NCBI RefSeq assembly: GCF_001956985.1
Contig: NZ_CP019082.1
Span: 6,014,001-6,078,000 of the forward strand
DNA from: Paludisphaera borealis
Lineage (GTDB): Bacteria > Planctomycetota > Planctomycetia > Isosphaerales > Isosphaeraceae
DNA: 64,000 nt
Direction of reading: 5' to 3'
Positions 26,890 through 35,743 of the stretch are shown one piece after another (within the stretch, counting starts at the first letter, position 1; each line of letters opens with the position of its first letter). The position numbers and the translations under genes are program-made. The notes below the pieces were generated by a model, which was not told the origin of the DNA, searched no databases, and was given only the letters and a program-made list of their open reading frames with translations.

Positions 26890-28386
26890 TCAGCTCTCGA
26901 CCATGGCCGCAACGATGGCGTGCTCGCTCAAGTCCGGCGGTTCGAGTCGTCGCGCGACGCGGCCCGCTCGCAGCACGACGCAGCGGTCGGCCAGGCGCGT
27001 CAGCTCTTGGGTGTCGGACGAGACCAGCAAGACGCAGCGCCCGGCGTCGGCTTGGTCGTCGACCCAGCGGTGGATCGCCTCTCGCGTCTTGACGTCGATC
27101 CCTCGGGTCGGCTCGTTGAGGATCAACAGCTCGGGATCGCGGGCCGCCCAGCGGGCGAGCAAAACCTTCTGCTGATTCCCTCCCGAGAGCGTGAGCACCT
27201 TTTGCGAGAGGCTTGCCGCGGCCACCTCGAACGTCTTGCACCAGCGCGCGGCCAGCGCGCGTCGACGTCTCCCGTTGATCCATCCCCAGCGGGACAGGGC
27301 AGGGTAGCTGGCGATCGCCACGTTCTCGGTGATCCCTTGCGTCGGGATGAGCCCCTGTCGACGGCGGTCGGACGGCACCATCGCGACGCCTTGTTCGCTC
27401 GCCTCGATCGGGTGCCGGGGGCGGAAGGGACGGCCTTTCCATACGATCTCGCCTGAGGCGAGCCGGGCCGAGCCGAAGAGGGCCGAAGCCAGTTCTTCTT
27501 GGCCCGCGCCGGAGAGCCCGGTCAGCCCGACGACCTCGCCGGGCGCGACCGTCAGATCGACGCCTCGGAGCGTCTTGCCGGTCGCCCCCGAGACCCGAAG
27601 CATGGGGTCGCCCGACGTTTTGCGAGCCGATCGTTGGCGGACGTCCACCGCCTCGCCGACCATCTCGGCGACGACCCGATCGAGGGAAAGCTCGGACCTC
27701 GGCCAGGTTCCAATCCGCCGGCCGTCGCGGAGCACGGTGATCCGATCCGAGATCTCGAAAACCTCTTCGAGATGGTGGGAAACGTAGAGGATCGCGACCC
27801 CTCGCTCGCGGAGGCTCCTCAAGACGTCGAAGAGTCGCTCGGTCTCGGCGCGGGAGAGCGCGGCCGTCGGCTCGTCGAGGACCAGGACCCGCACCTCGCC
27901 TCCCAGGGCCTTGGCGATCTCGACCTGCTGCCGCTGGCCGACCGACAGGGACGCGACGTTCGCGGCGGGGTCGAGTGGGAAGCCGAGCGTTTCGAGTCGC
28001 TCGCGAGCCAGCCGCAGGATGGCTCGGCGATCGATCCAGGGTCCGATCCGCGGCTCACTCCCGAGCGCCAGGTTTTCCGCGACCGAGAAGGCGTCGACCA
28101 GGCTGAGTTCCTGGTGAATGACGGCGATCCCCGCTTCGATCGCGACAGCGGGGTTGGGAAAGCGAACCTCACGGCCGTTGATCGAGATCGACCCGCCGTC
28201 GGGCCGGATGGCGCCGCCGAGGATCTGGATGAGCGTACTCTTTCCAGCCCCGTTCTCCCCGCAGAGGGCGTGGACTTCGCCCCCGATCAACTCGAGGTCG
28301 ACGCCTTTCAGAGCCTGGGCGCCGGCGAACGATCGCGTGAGGCCGTTCAGCGAAACACGGCAGCCGTCGGAAGAATTTGATCGCAT
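26890..28386 (-). CDS. Ribose-type sugar ABC transporter ATP-binding protein (two ABC domains)
   Basis: 498 residues, the usual RbsA/MglA length, with two ABC cassettes. The first has Walker A GENGAGKST, signature LSVGQRQQVEIAKAL and Walker B VLVLDEPTAALS. The second has a degenerate Walker A (GLTGLSGAGQEEL), signature LSGGNQQKVLLARW and LLILNEPTRGID. This asymmetry, with one weak site, is standard in the carbohydrate uptake transporter-2 class. It energises uptake with the permease encoded 34 bp downstream. The likely substrate is a pentose or similar sugar, which the sequence does not specify. Confidence 0.94.
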   Translation of the reverse strand: MRSNSSDGCRVSLNGLTRSFAGAQALKGVDLELIGGEVHALCGENGAGKSTLIQILGGAIRPDGGSISINGREVRFPNPAVAIEAGIAVIHQELSLVDAFSVAENLALGSEPRIGPWIDRRAILRLARERLETLGFPLDPAANVASLSVGQRQQVEIAKALGGEVRVLVLDEPTAALSRAETERLFDVLRSLRERGVAILYVSHHLEEVFEISDRITVLRDGRRIGTWPRSELSLDRVVAEMVGEAVDVRQRSARKTSGDPMLRVSGATGKTLRGVDLTVAPGEVVGLTGLSGAGQEELASALFGSARLASGEIVWKGRPFRPRHPIEASEQGVAMVPSDRRRQGLIPTQGITENVAIASYPALSRWGWINGRRRRALAARWCKTFEVAAASLSQKVLTLSGGNQQKVLLARWAARDPELLILNEPTRGIDVKTREAIHRWVDDQADAGRCVLLVSSDTQELTRLADRCVVLRAGRVARRLEPPDLSEHAIVAAMVES

Positions 28387-28487
28387 GAGAAAGCAGAGCC
28401 AGGATCAGTCGATCGGATCAGGCCGGGAAGCCAACCGCCTGATGGCGGCGCGACTTCCGGCCGGGGCGGGAGTCTTGTCCGAATTCG

Positions 28488-31082
28488 TTAGAGACTTCGT
28501 GAGCGGCGGTGCGGCTTCTGGGGCGGCAGGTCGCTTTTGGGGTCGCTCGGCGCGGCCACCTTCTTGCGCTTCACCGAATCGAGCGGATCAGTCGAAGGCT
28601 TGACCGGTTCCGGTTTCTGTCGCGGCTTGGCCGAGGGGGGCTCGAACAACCGCGGCACCACGTCGTCGAGGGTGTCGATCAGTCGGAAGGTCAGGTCGGC
28701 CTTGACCTCCGGCGGCAGCTCGACCAGGTCCTTTTCGTTGTGCCGGGGCAGCAAGACGGTCCGGATTCCGGCCCGCCGAGCCGCGAGGATCTTGTCTCGG
28801 ACGCCGCCGACGGGCAGCACGCGCCCCGTGAGCGTCACCTCACCGGTCATCGCCAGCTCATTGGTGATCGGCTGATCCCGGAAGAGGCTGATCAGGGCCG
28901 AGGCGATGGCGACCCCCGCCGAGGGGCCGTCCTTCGGCACGGCGCCGGCCGGAACATGGATGTGAACGTCGGTCTTGCTGATCCGCGAGGGGTCGAGCAA
29001 GAGCAGCTTGGCGTGACTGCGAAGGTAACTCATCGCAGCCTGGGCGCTCTCGCGCATCGAGTCGCCGAGCAGGCCGGTGAGCGTCAGCCCCCCTTTGCCC
29101 GCCATGCCGGTCGCCTCGATGAACAGGATCTCGCCGCCGGTCGGCGTCCAGGCCAGGCCGGTGGCGACGCCGGGAACACCCGTCCGATCGACCAGCTCAC
29201 GGAAGAAGCGCGACGGCCCCAGAAGCTCGGCGACCTGCGTGGGGCCGATGGTCACCGATCGGCGCTTGCCCTCGGCCCGGCGGCGGGCGACCTTGCGGCA
29301 GAGGGCCGCGATTTCCCGCTCCAGGTTCCGGAGACCGGCTTCACGCGTGTAATCGGCGATCACCTTCCTGACCGCCTGATCGGTCACCTCGAGATCGTCG
29401 GCGACTAGCCCATGGGCTTCGAGTTGCTTGGGGATGATGTATTTCTGCGCGATCAGCGTCTTCTCTTCCTCGCTGTACCCCGGCAGATGAAGCACCTCCA
29501 TCCGGTCCAGGAGCGGCGAGGGAATCGTTTCGAGCATGTTCGCCGTGGCGATGAACATGACCTTCGAAAGATCGAAGTCCACGTCCAGATAATGATCGCG
29601 GAAGCTGGAATTCTGCTCGGGATCGAGCACTTCGAGGAGCGCGGCCGACGGATCGCCCCGGAAGTCGGCGCCGAGCTTGTCGACCTCGTCGAGCATGAAC
29701 ACGGGGTTGTTCGTGCCGGCCTTGCGCAGCCCCTGGATGATCCGCCCGGGCATGGCCGCGACGTACGTCCGCCTGTGTCCGCGAATCTCGGCCTCGTCGT
29801 GGACGCCTCCCAGACTGATCCGGATGAATTCGCGCCCGAGCGCCTTGGCGATGCTCTTGCCGAGCGAGGTCTTGCCGGTGCCGGGAGGGCCGGAGAAGCA
29901 GAGGATCGGGCCCTTCATATCCTTTTTGAGTTTGCGAACGGCCAGGTACTCGAGGATGCGTTCCTTGATTTTCTCGAGATCGTAATGGTCGGTGTCGAGC
30001 ACCTTCCGCGCCCGCCGAAGGTCGAGCCGGTCGCGGCTCGCGACGGCCCAGGGCAGGATCGCCAGCCAGTCGAGGTAGGTTCGGACGATCGAATATTCGG
30101 CCGAACTCGGGTGCATTCCGACCAGACGCTCAAGCTCTCGCTCCGCCTCGCGCTGGACTTCTTCCGGCGGATTGGCGGCCTTGATCCGCTCCCACAGCTC
30201 GGCGACTTCGGGGTTCTCGCCTTCCCCTTCGCCGAGCTCTTCCTGAATCGCCTTGATCTGCTGGCGGAGGAAGTGGTCGCGCTGGGCCTTGGAAAGTTCG
30301 GAGCCCACTTGCTCCTGAATCCTCGTGGAAAGTTCGAGGACTGCAAGCTGGCGCGACAGATACTGGCCGAGCCGCTCCAGGCGAATGCGAACGTTCACCT
30401 CGCCGAGCAGGGTTTGCCGTTCCTCGATCGAGAACGGCAAGCTTGACGCCAGCAGGTCGGCGAGCCGGCCGGGCTCGCGGGTGTTCATCGCGGCGACCTG
30501 AAGCTCTTCGGGAATCTGCTGACTCTGGTCGACCATCCGCTGGAAGAGTCGATTGACGTGATGCACCAGGGCGTCGAGCTCGACACCTTCCTCTTCCACC
30601 TCTTCGAGGGGCTCGACTTCACCGATCAAATACGGCTCGGTCTGAACGACGCGGACGAGTTTGGCGCGCGTTTGCCCCTGACAGACGATGCGTGTGGAAC
30701 CGTCCGGGAACTTGAGCATCTTGAGCACGGTTCCCACACAGATCGTCGGGAACAGGTCGTTGACGCCGGGGTCGTCGATCTCCGGGTGAAGCTGACTGGC
30801 CAGACCGACGAGGCGCTCGCCGACCAGCACGTCGTCCACCAGCCGAATCCCGCTGGCACGGTTGATCACTAACGGAACGACCGTCTGAGGAAAGACGAGA
30901 TCGGAACGCAACGGCAAGAGAGGCAACCGGTTGGCGTGGAGGACGGGGGCCGCTTCGTGATCGCTCGCCGCGCGAACTCGTCGCGAGCCCGCCCCCTTCC
31001 GAGGGGCGTCGCCGACCTTCGCTTCCGCTTCGTCCGACTGCTTCCCTCGCGATGCCTGTGACTTCTTGATGCGTGGGCGCAT
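28488..31082 (-). CDS. lon: ATP-dependent protease La (Lon)
   Basis: 864 residues. A basic N-terminal extension of about 50 residues precedes the LON substrate-binding domain (LPLLPLRSDLVFPQTVVPL). The AAA+ module has Walker A GPPGTGKTSLGKS and Walker B FMLDEVDKLG, followed by the sensor regions. The C-terminal serine protease domain has the catalytic Ser in PKDGPSAGVAIA and the Lys in GVRDKILAARRAG. It degrades damaged and regulatory proteins in the cytosol. The C-terminal 60 residues are an extra Lys/Pro-rich tail. No heat-shock operator was recognised in the 220 bp upstream. Confidence 0.97.
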   Translation of the reverse strand: MRPRIKKSQASRGKQSDEAEAKVGDAPRKGAGSRRVRAASDHEAAPVLHANRLPLLPLRSDLVFPQTVVPLVINRASGIRLVDDVLVGERLVGLASQLHPEIDDPGVNDLFPTICVGTVLKMLKFPDGSTRIVCQGQTRAKLVRVVQTEPYLIGEVEPLEEVEEEGVELDALVHHVNRLFQRMVDQSQQIPEELQVAAMNTREPGRLADLLASSLPFSIEERQTLLGEVNVRIRLERLGQYLSRQLAVLELSTRIQEQVGSELSKAQRDHFLRQQIKAIQEELGEGEGENPEVAELWERIKAANPPEEVQREAERELERLVGMHPSSAEYSIVRTYLDWLAILPWAVASRDRLDLRRARKVLDTDHYDLEKIKERILEYLAVRKLKKDMKGPILCFSGPPGTGKTSLGKSIAKALGREFIRISLGGVHDEAEIRGHRRTYVAAMPGRIIQGLRKAGTNNPVFMLDEVDKLGADFRGDPSAALLEVLDPEQNSSFRDHYLDVDFDLSKVMFIATANMLETIPSPLLDRMEVLHLPGYSEEEKTLIAQKYIIPKQLEAHGLVADDLEVTDQAVRKVIADYTREAGLRNLEREIAALCRKVARRRAEGKRRSVTIGPTQVAELLGPSRFFRELVDRTGVPGVATGLAWTPTGGEILFIEATGMAGKGGLTLTGLLGDSMRESAQAAMSYLRSHAKLLLLDPSRISKTDVHIHVPAGAVPKDGPSAGVAIASALISLFRDQPITNELAMTGEVTLTGRVLPVGGVRDKILAARRAGIRTVLLPRHNEKDLVELPPEVKADLTFRLIDTLDDVVPRLFEPPSAKPRQKPEPVKPSTDPLDSVKRKKVAAPSDPKSDLPPQKPHRRSRSL

Positions 31083-31302
31083 GTATGTTCGTTCTGCTCT
31101 CGCGCTCTATTGGCCGAAGGGCCTCATCCCTTGTTGGGAATCCACTCGTGGAAAGGCCCAAGTGATTTTCAGGCATGAGGCCGGCAAAAGAAAGAGGGGA
31201 CCCCCCGACCTGCCGTCTTGACGCCTGGTCTGATTCCGTGGAACACCATACGAAATAGATGGCGGATTGAGACACCTCGTCGACTAAGTACCTCGGTCTC
31301 GG

Positions 31303-32103
31303 TCAACGCCGCCACCAGTCGTCGTCGCCGACGCCCAGCGACCGGGCGTCGTGCATCGACTGGAGGACCTGGAAATTCAGGTAGGCGAACATCCCAAAGA
31401 AGAAGGTCAGGAACAGGTCCGAGGTCCGAACCCCCGCGATCACGGCCAGGATTCCGGCGGTCACCAACGAGAGGATGTGATTGCGCCGGACGCCGTTTCT
31501 CGGGTCGACGACGGAGGAGATGATCTGGCTCGCCTGGCCGCCGTCGAGCGGCCAGATCGGCAACAAGTTGACGAACGTCCACAGCAAGTTGATGCGGATG
31601 AGGAAGTAATAGGCCCAGAACATCATGCCGGTCTCGCCCAGACCGAACTTCCCAAAGGCGTTCAAGAGGGCCACGGGATCGGGTTTGACGCCGACGATGA
31701 GGAAGAGGATGAGGGCTAAATGTTCGCGCGGCGAAATCCCGAGCAAAATCGTCCAGACGACCAGGGTGACCAGGAAGAGGAGGAAACCCGCGCCCGGGCC
31801 CGCCAGGATCACGGCGAGTCGTTGCCCCTTGGTTCCCTGTCGCTCGGAGTAGCAGAGCCCCCCCATGCTGTAGAGGAGAATCCAGGGGGCGTCGCGAAAG
31901 TGCTTGGACGTCAGGCCGTGGCCGAACTCGTGCACCAGAATGGAGAGGAACACGCAGCCTACCCAGAGCACGACCCGCTCGAAATGCTGGTCTTGCCAGC
32001 CGAGGATCGCCGAGACGAGCCAGAACATGGGATGAACGCGGACGGGAATGCCCAGCAGGCGGAATCTCAGGTCGTAGGGAGTCGTCGACGTACCGAGCAT
32101 CAA
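31303..32103 (-). CDS. M50-family (site-2 protease-like) membrane metallopeptidase
   Basis: 266 residues with about six hydrophobic segments. The zinc motif HEFGH (His58, Glu59, His62) lies in a membrane helix. The third ligand region is NLLPIWPLDGGQ, the NPxP..DG motif of the family. Substrates are membrane-embedded helices, often of anti-sigma factors, cut within the bilayer. There is no PDZ domain or CBS pair, so it is a minimal form. It precedes lon on the same strand with 220 bp between them. ATG 32103 or the adjacent ATG 32100 may be the start. Confidence 0.9.
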   Translation of the reverse strand: MMLGTSTTPYDLRFRLLGIPVRVHPMFWLVSAILGWQDQHFERVVLWVGCVFLSILVHEFGHGLTSKHFRDAPWILLYSMGGLCYSERQGTKGQRLAVILAGPGAGFLLFLVTLVVWTILLGISPREHLALILFLIVGVKPDPVALLNAFGKFGLGETGMMFWAYYFLIRINLLWTFVNLLPIWPLDGGQASQIISSVVDPRNGVRRNHILSLVTAGILAVIAGVRTSDLFLTFFFGMFAYLNFQVLQSMHDARSLGVGDDDWWRR

Positions 32104-32331
32104 ATCCTCGCGTTCCCAATCATGGGGCTTGCCGCCCGCACTCGAATTCGAGCCGCCGGGAAAGTCGGCGGTCGCGCTGCTTCGCCGGACGTTTACACCA
32201 GGGCTTGGTTTGGACTACCATGTTAACGTGTCGACCGCCCAGTCGGCCAACGGATCTCGACATTCCTTGAGTCCGGCGCGTTCTCACTCCGCTACGGCCT
32301 TCTTCTCTACTCGCGCGGCGACCGACGAGCC

Positions 32332-33171
32332 ATGAAATTCACCAAGATGCACGGTCTCGGCAACGATTACGTCTACATCGAGACGTTTCATCAGCCGGAA
32401 CCTTCCGACCCTTCGTTGCTGGCCCGGACGATCAGCGACCGGCATTTTGGAGTCGGCTCCGACGGCCTGATCCTGATCATGCCCAGCCGACAGGCCGACG
32501 CCCGGATGCGGATGTTCAACGCGGACGGCTCGGAAGGGGAGATGTGCGGCAACGGCGTCCGTTGCGTCGCCAAGTATCTCCATGATCATGGGATCGCTCG
32601 TAAGGAGCGCGTGACCGTCGAGACCGGGCGCGGCGTCCTCTCGCTCGATCTGAAGATCGATCAGGGCGAGGCGAAACTCGTCCGGGTCGACATGGGCACC
32701 CCGATTCTGCGAGCCGCCGAGATCCCGACGCTCTTGCCCGGCGATCCGCCGATCGACGCTCCGCTCCAGGTCGACGGCCAGACCTTCGCCGTCACCGCCG
32801 TCTCCATGGGCAATCCGCACGCGATCATTTTCGTGGAAGACAGCGCGGCGTTCCCCCTTGAGCGTCTCGGACCGCTTATCGAGAACCACCCGATGTTTCC
32901 GCGTCGAGTGAACCTCCACGTCGTCGACGTCTTCGGCCCTGAAGAGGTCCGGATGCGCACCTGGGAACGGGGCTCGGGGATCACGCTCGCCTGCGGCACG
33001 GGAGCCTGCGCCGTGTGCGTCGCCGGCGTACTGACCGGGCGGACCTCGCGGCGGATTCTCGCCCACCTGCCCGGTGGCGACCTCCAGCTCGAATGGCCGG
33101 AGCCGTCTGAGTCGGTGTTCATGACCGGCCCGGCTACCGAGGTCTTCTCGGGCGAATGGCCCGCCGGTTGA
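32332..33171 (+). CDS. dapF: Diaminopimelate epimerase
   Basis: 279 residues, normal family length. The two catalytic cysteines are Cys72 in MCGNGVRC and Cys221 in ACGTGACA. The N-terminal [12 protein letters not shown] and the GNPHAIIFV block are also characteristic. It converts LL- to meso-diaminopimelate for lysine and peptidoglycan synthesis, consistent with a peptidoglycan-containing planctomycete wall. It is the only plus-strand gene between 18.4 and 38.8 kb. It is divergent from the M50 gene and convergent, with a 7-bp gap, with the sugar-binding protein gene. Confidence 0.96.
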   Translation: MKFTKMHGLGNDYVYIETFHQPEPSDPSLLARTISDRHFGVGSDGLILIMPSRQADARMRMFNADGSEGEMCGNGVRCVAKYLHDHGIARKERVTVETGRGVLSLDLKIDQGEAKLVRVDMGTPILRAAEIPTLLPGDPPIDAPLQVDGQTFAVTAVSMGNPHAIIFVEDSAAFPLERLGPLIENHPMFPRRVNLHVVDVFGPEEVRMRTWERGSGITLACGTGACAVCVAGVLTGRTSRRILAHLPGGDLQLEWPEPSESVFMTGPATEVFSGEWPAG

Positions 33172-33178
33172 CGAACAT

Positions 33179-34150
33179 TCAGTACGCGGGCTGGTGCTTG
33201 TCGACGTCGCTCTTGGTGATCAACCGCAGCGGCGTGATGTTCTCCGCGGGAACCTTCTGGCCCTTGAGGAAGTTCGCCAGGGTCTCGACGGCCTTGGCGC
33301 CTTGTTCCGCCGGGTCTTGTAGCACCGTCGATTGGAGTCTGCCGTTCCGGACGGCGTCGAAGGCCGACTTGCAGCCGTCGAAGCCGAGGACGACGACGTC
33401 CTTCCAGCCCTCGGCCTGGGCGACTTCCGCGGCCGGCAAGGCCATCTCGTCGGACTGGGCCACGACGGCCTGGACGTCCCCCGGGCGGAACCGGCGCACC
33501 AGGTCGGTCATGACGCTCTTGGCCTTGTCTTCCTGAAATCCCGCGAACCGGCGGTCGGCGATCGTGATCTCGGGATGTTTTTGAAGGACCGCGAGCAGCC
33601 CTTCACTCCGCTTGCGCTGGGGGCTCGATCCTTCGGTGCCTTCAAGATAGAGGATCTTGCCTCCCTTGGGGCCGAGCAGCTTGACCAGCTCCTCGCCCTG
33701 AAGGACGCCCCCTTCGGCGTCGTCGGCCCCGACGTAGCTGAGGACCTCGCCGCCGTTGATCCGCCGGTTGAGGGCGATGATCGGGATCTTCGCGCGGTTG
33801 GCCGCCTCGACCGCCGGCACGAGGGCGTCTTCGTCGCGAGGGCAAAGGATAAGGGCGCGGCAGCCGAGGTTGATCAGGGTTTCAACCTGACCGATCTGCT
33901 TGGCGTCGTCGTCCTGGCCGTCGCGGACGTCGATCTCCAGGCCCAACTCCTTGGCTTTGTCTTCCATCCCTTTCTTCTGAGCCAGAAAAAAGGGATGGCT
34001 GAACGTCGGCAGCACCGCGCCGATCTTGCCGCCGCCCCGCGCCGAGGCCGGAGAATCAGGGATGTTCTCGGAATCGCCCCCACAGCCCAAGGCCCCGAGG
34101 GCGACGACGATCGACACGCAGGAAATGGCAAAGAACCTGATCACGGGCAT
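33179..34150 (-). CDS. Sugar-binding lipoprotein of an ABC transporter (RbsB-like)
   Basis: 323 residues. The signal ends LGALGCGG (lipobox Cys23), so the protein is tethered to the membrane. The periplasmic binding protein fold of the ribose/LacI type is clear: IGAVLPTFSHPFFLAQKKGMEDKAKELG at the N-terminus, then LINLGCRALILCPRD, IPIIALNRRI and VVVLGFDGCKSAFDAV. The C-terminal NFLKGQKVP ends the family pattern. It is the natural partner of the permease/ATPase pair at 25896-28386, but lon, the M50 gene and dapF lie between, so transcription is separate. Confidence 0.92.
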   Translation of the reverse strand: MPVIRFFAISCVSIVVALGALGCGGDSENIPDSPASARGGGKIGAVLPTFSHPFFLAQKKGMEDKAKELGLEIDVRDGQDDDAKQIGQVETLINLGCRALILCPRDEDALVPAVEAANRAKIPIIALNRRINGGEVLSYVGADDAEGGVLQGEELVKLLGPKGGKILYLEGTEGSSPQRKRSEGLLAVLQKHPEITIADRRFAGFQEDKAKSVMTDLVRRFRPGDVQAVVAQSDEMALPAAEVAQAEGWKDVVVLGFDGCKSAFDAVRNGRLQSTVLQDPAEQGAKAVETLANFLKGQKVPAENITPLRLITKSDVDKHQPAY

Positions 34151-34267
34151 GACGACCGTTCCGATGCTGTTCGTCGCGCCTCGGGCTCATGCGGAGGAAC
34201 CGGCAACCGGGGGAGGCGGCCCGTCCGATTCCTGTGGCGTTCGAGAGGTCGATCCGGACGGACCGGA

Positions 34268-35515
34268 TCAGACCCTGAGGCGGCGGTCGGCGCGCTGGAT
34301 CAGGTCGGCGACCGGCAACCCGTGGGGGCAGGCCAGGGCGGCGGCCGTGAGGTCCGCGGCGGCGAGATTGCGGGCGACGGGAGGAAGCGCCTGGTAGAGC
34401 GCCCGGGCTTCCTGCCGCTTGCCGTAGACCTCGTAATAGCGAAGATAACGCAGCACGGTGGCCACCGGCACGCCCTTGGCGGCCGTCTCGCAGAGGTGGC
34501 CGCAGCCGTGGCAGTAGAGGTGGGCCGTCGTCTGGCGGTACTCTTCGAGCAGTTGGACGTCACGCGCGGAGAGCTTCTGGTCGCGGGTCGCGGCGACGTT
34601 TTCGCGGAGATCGCTCCGGTTCGTCATCTCGCTGACGGCGACCTGGATCCGGTCGTCCATCCAGACCGTCTTGATTGCGGCGACTTCCTTCTTGAAGCCT
34701 TTCTCCTGGAGCTTGGCCATCTTGTCGGGGAAGTTGACCGAGCCCCCCTGGGTCTTCATGGCGACCAGCCCGAGGTTGGCCTTCGCCGCCTTGTCGATCG
34801 CGCGCTGGAGGTCGTCGTGGCGATCCTTGCCGCCGACGTCGCGGAAGTTGTACTTGAACATCACCTGATCCATCCAGCCGGCCTCGGCCGCCGCGTCGAG
34901 GATCTCGGGCAGGCGGGCGTCGTGGCAGCTCAGGCCGCAGAAGAGGATCTTCCCCTTCCGCTTCAGCTCCTCGAACGCCTTCTTGACGTCCGGATCGCGC
35001 AAGATCGCGATCTGATCGCCGGCGACCCCGTGCAGGTAGTAGCTGTCGACGTAATCGGTCTTCAGCCGCTCCAGGCTGGCGTCGAGCCGGCTTTCGAGGG
35101 TCTGCAGGGCGCTTGCCCCCATCCCCTTGCGGTAGGCGGCGTTCTTGGTGACGAGGTAGACGTCCTTGCGCATCTTGGTCCGGTCGAGGACGTCGCCGAG
35201 GACCTTCTCCGACACGGTGTTCTCGTAGCTCTCGGACGTGTCGATGTAGCGGACGCCCGAGAACAGGGCGGCCTGGACGAAGCTCGGCGAGAGCTTCCAG
35301 CTTGTGCCCATCCCGAGGATGCTGACCTTGCGTCCCGTCTTGCCGAGCGTCGCCGTGGGAACGGTGGATTGCTCCGCCTGGGCCGCCTGGGCGAAGGCGG
35401 GCGTGACCGACTCGGCCGCGGCGAGCGCGCCGGCCGAACCGGCGGCCACGGCCGTCTTCAGGAACGTCCGTCGATCGCCGGAGTTTCCACGATGAGCCTG
35501 CGATGGACAAGTCAT
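34268..35515 (-). CDS. Tat-exported aldo/keto reductase with C-terminal Cys cluster
   Basis: 415 residues. The N-terminal RRTFLKTAVAAGSAG segment is a twin-arginine signal. The body is an AKR barrel: FSGVRYIDTSESYENT with the catalytic Asp/Tyr region, KDVYLVTKNAA with the Lys, and YVDSYYLHGV with the His. The last 100 residues add a cysteine cluster (YCHGCGHLCE and a later CPHG) like that of ferredoxin-like AKR-associated domains, suggesting an iron-sulfur site. It would reduce or oxidise an unknown carbonyl compound, outside the cytosol if exported. Such proteins are frequent in planctomycetes. It is followed at 35641-35655 (upstream of it on the minus strand) by a small inverted repeat TTGAC-N5-GTCAA. 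Confidence 0.85.
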   Translation of the reverse strand: MTCPSQAHRGNSGDRRTFLKTAVAAGSAGALAAAESVTPAFAQAAQAEQSTVPTATLGKTGRKVSILGMGTSWKLSPSFVQAALFSGVRYIDTSESYENTVSEKVLGDVLDRTKMRKDVYLVTKNAAYRKGMGASALQTLESRLDASLERLKTDYVDSYYLHGVAGDQIAILRDPDVKKAFEELKRKGKILFCGLSCHDARLPEILDAAAEAGWMDQVMFKYNFRDVGGKDRHDDLQRAIDKAAKANLGLVAMKTQGGSVNFPDKMAKLQEKGFKKEVAAIKTVWMDDRIQVAVSEMTNRSDLRENVAATRDQKLSARDVQLLEEYRQTTAHLYCHGCGHLCETAAKGVPVATVLRYLRYYEVYGKRQEARALYQALPPVARNLAAADLTAAALACPHGLPVADLIQRADRRLRV

Positions 35516-35675
35516 GACGGATTCCTCGATTTGTGAATCCAGCGGATCGGGATCGCCCGGAAGACGAAGTCGCGTGGCGATTTCCCGGCGAGTCGCGATG
35601 GAATTCGGACCAGGAGCGCCGGATCATTTTGCCGATATGTTTGACAACTGGTCAACACTGTTCTTGCAGCCTTCG

Positions 35676-35713
35676 AAAAAAGAAGGCCGATGCGTCGTTT
35701 GGACGCATCGGCC
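35676..35713 (-). terminator. Rho-independent terminator of the TolC-like gene
   Basis: On the minus strand a perfect 12-bp stem (35702-35713 with 35685-35696), loop of 5 bases, is followed after TTC by six T residues (35676-35681). It lies 30 bases past the stop codon of the TolC-like gene. This is the clearest intrinsic terminator in the window. Confidence 0.88.
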
Positions 35714-35743
35714 GGTAGTGAGAGTCGTGATCGCCTCGGCGGG

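Noticed and set aside
35641-35655. TTGAC-N5-GTCAA as an operator of the aldo/keto reductase gene
   Set aside because: Only 5-bp arms and no promoter boxes at the right distance; too weak to list as a feature.
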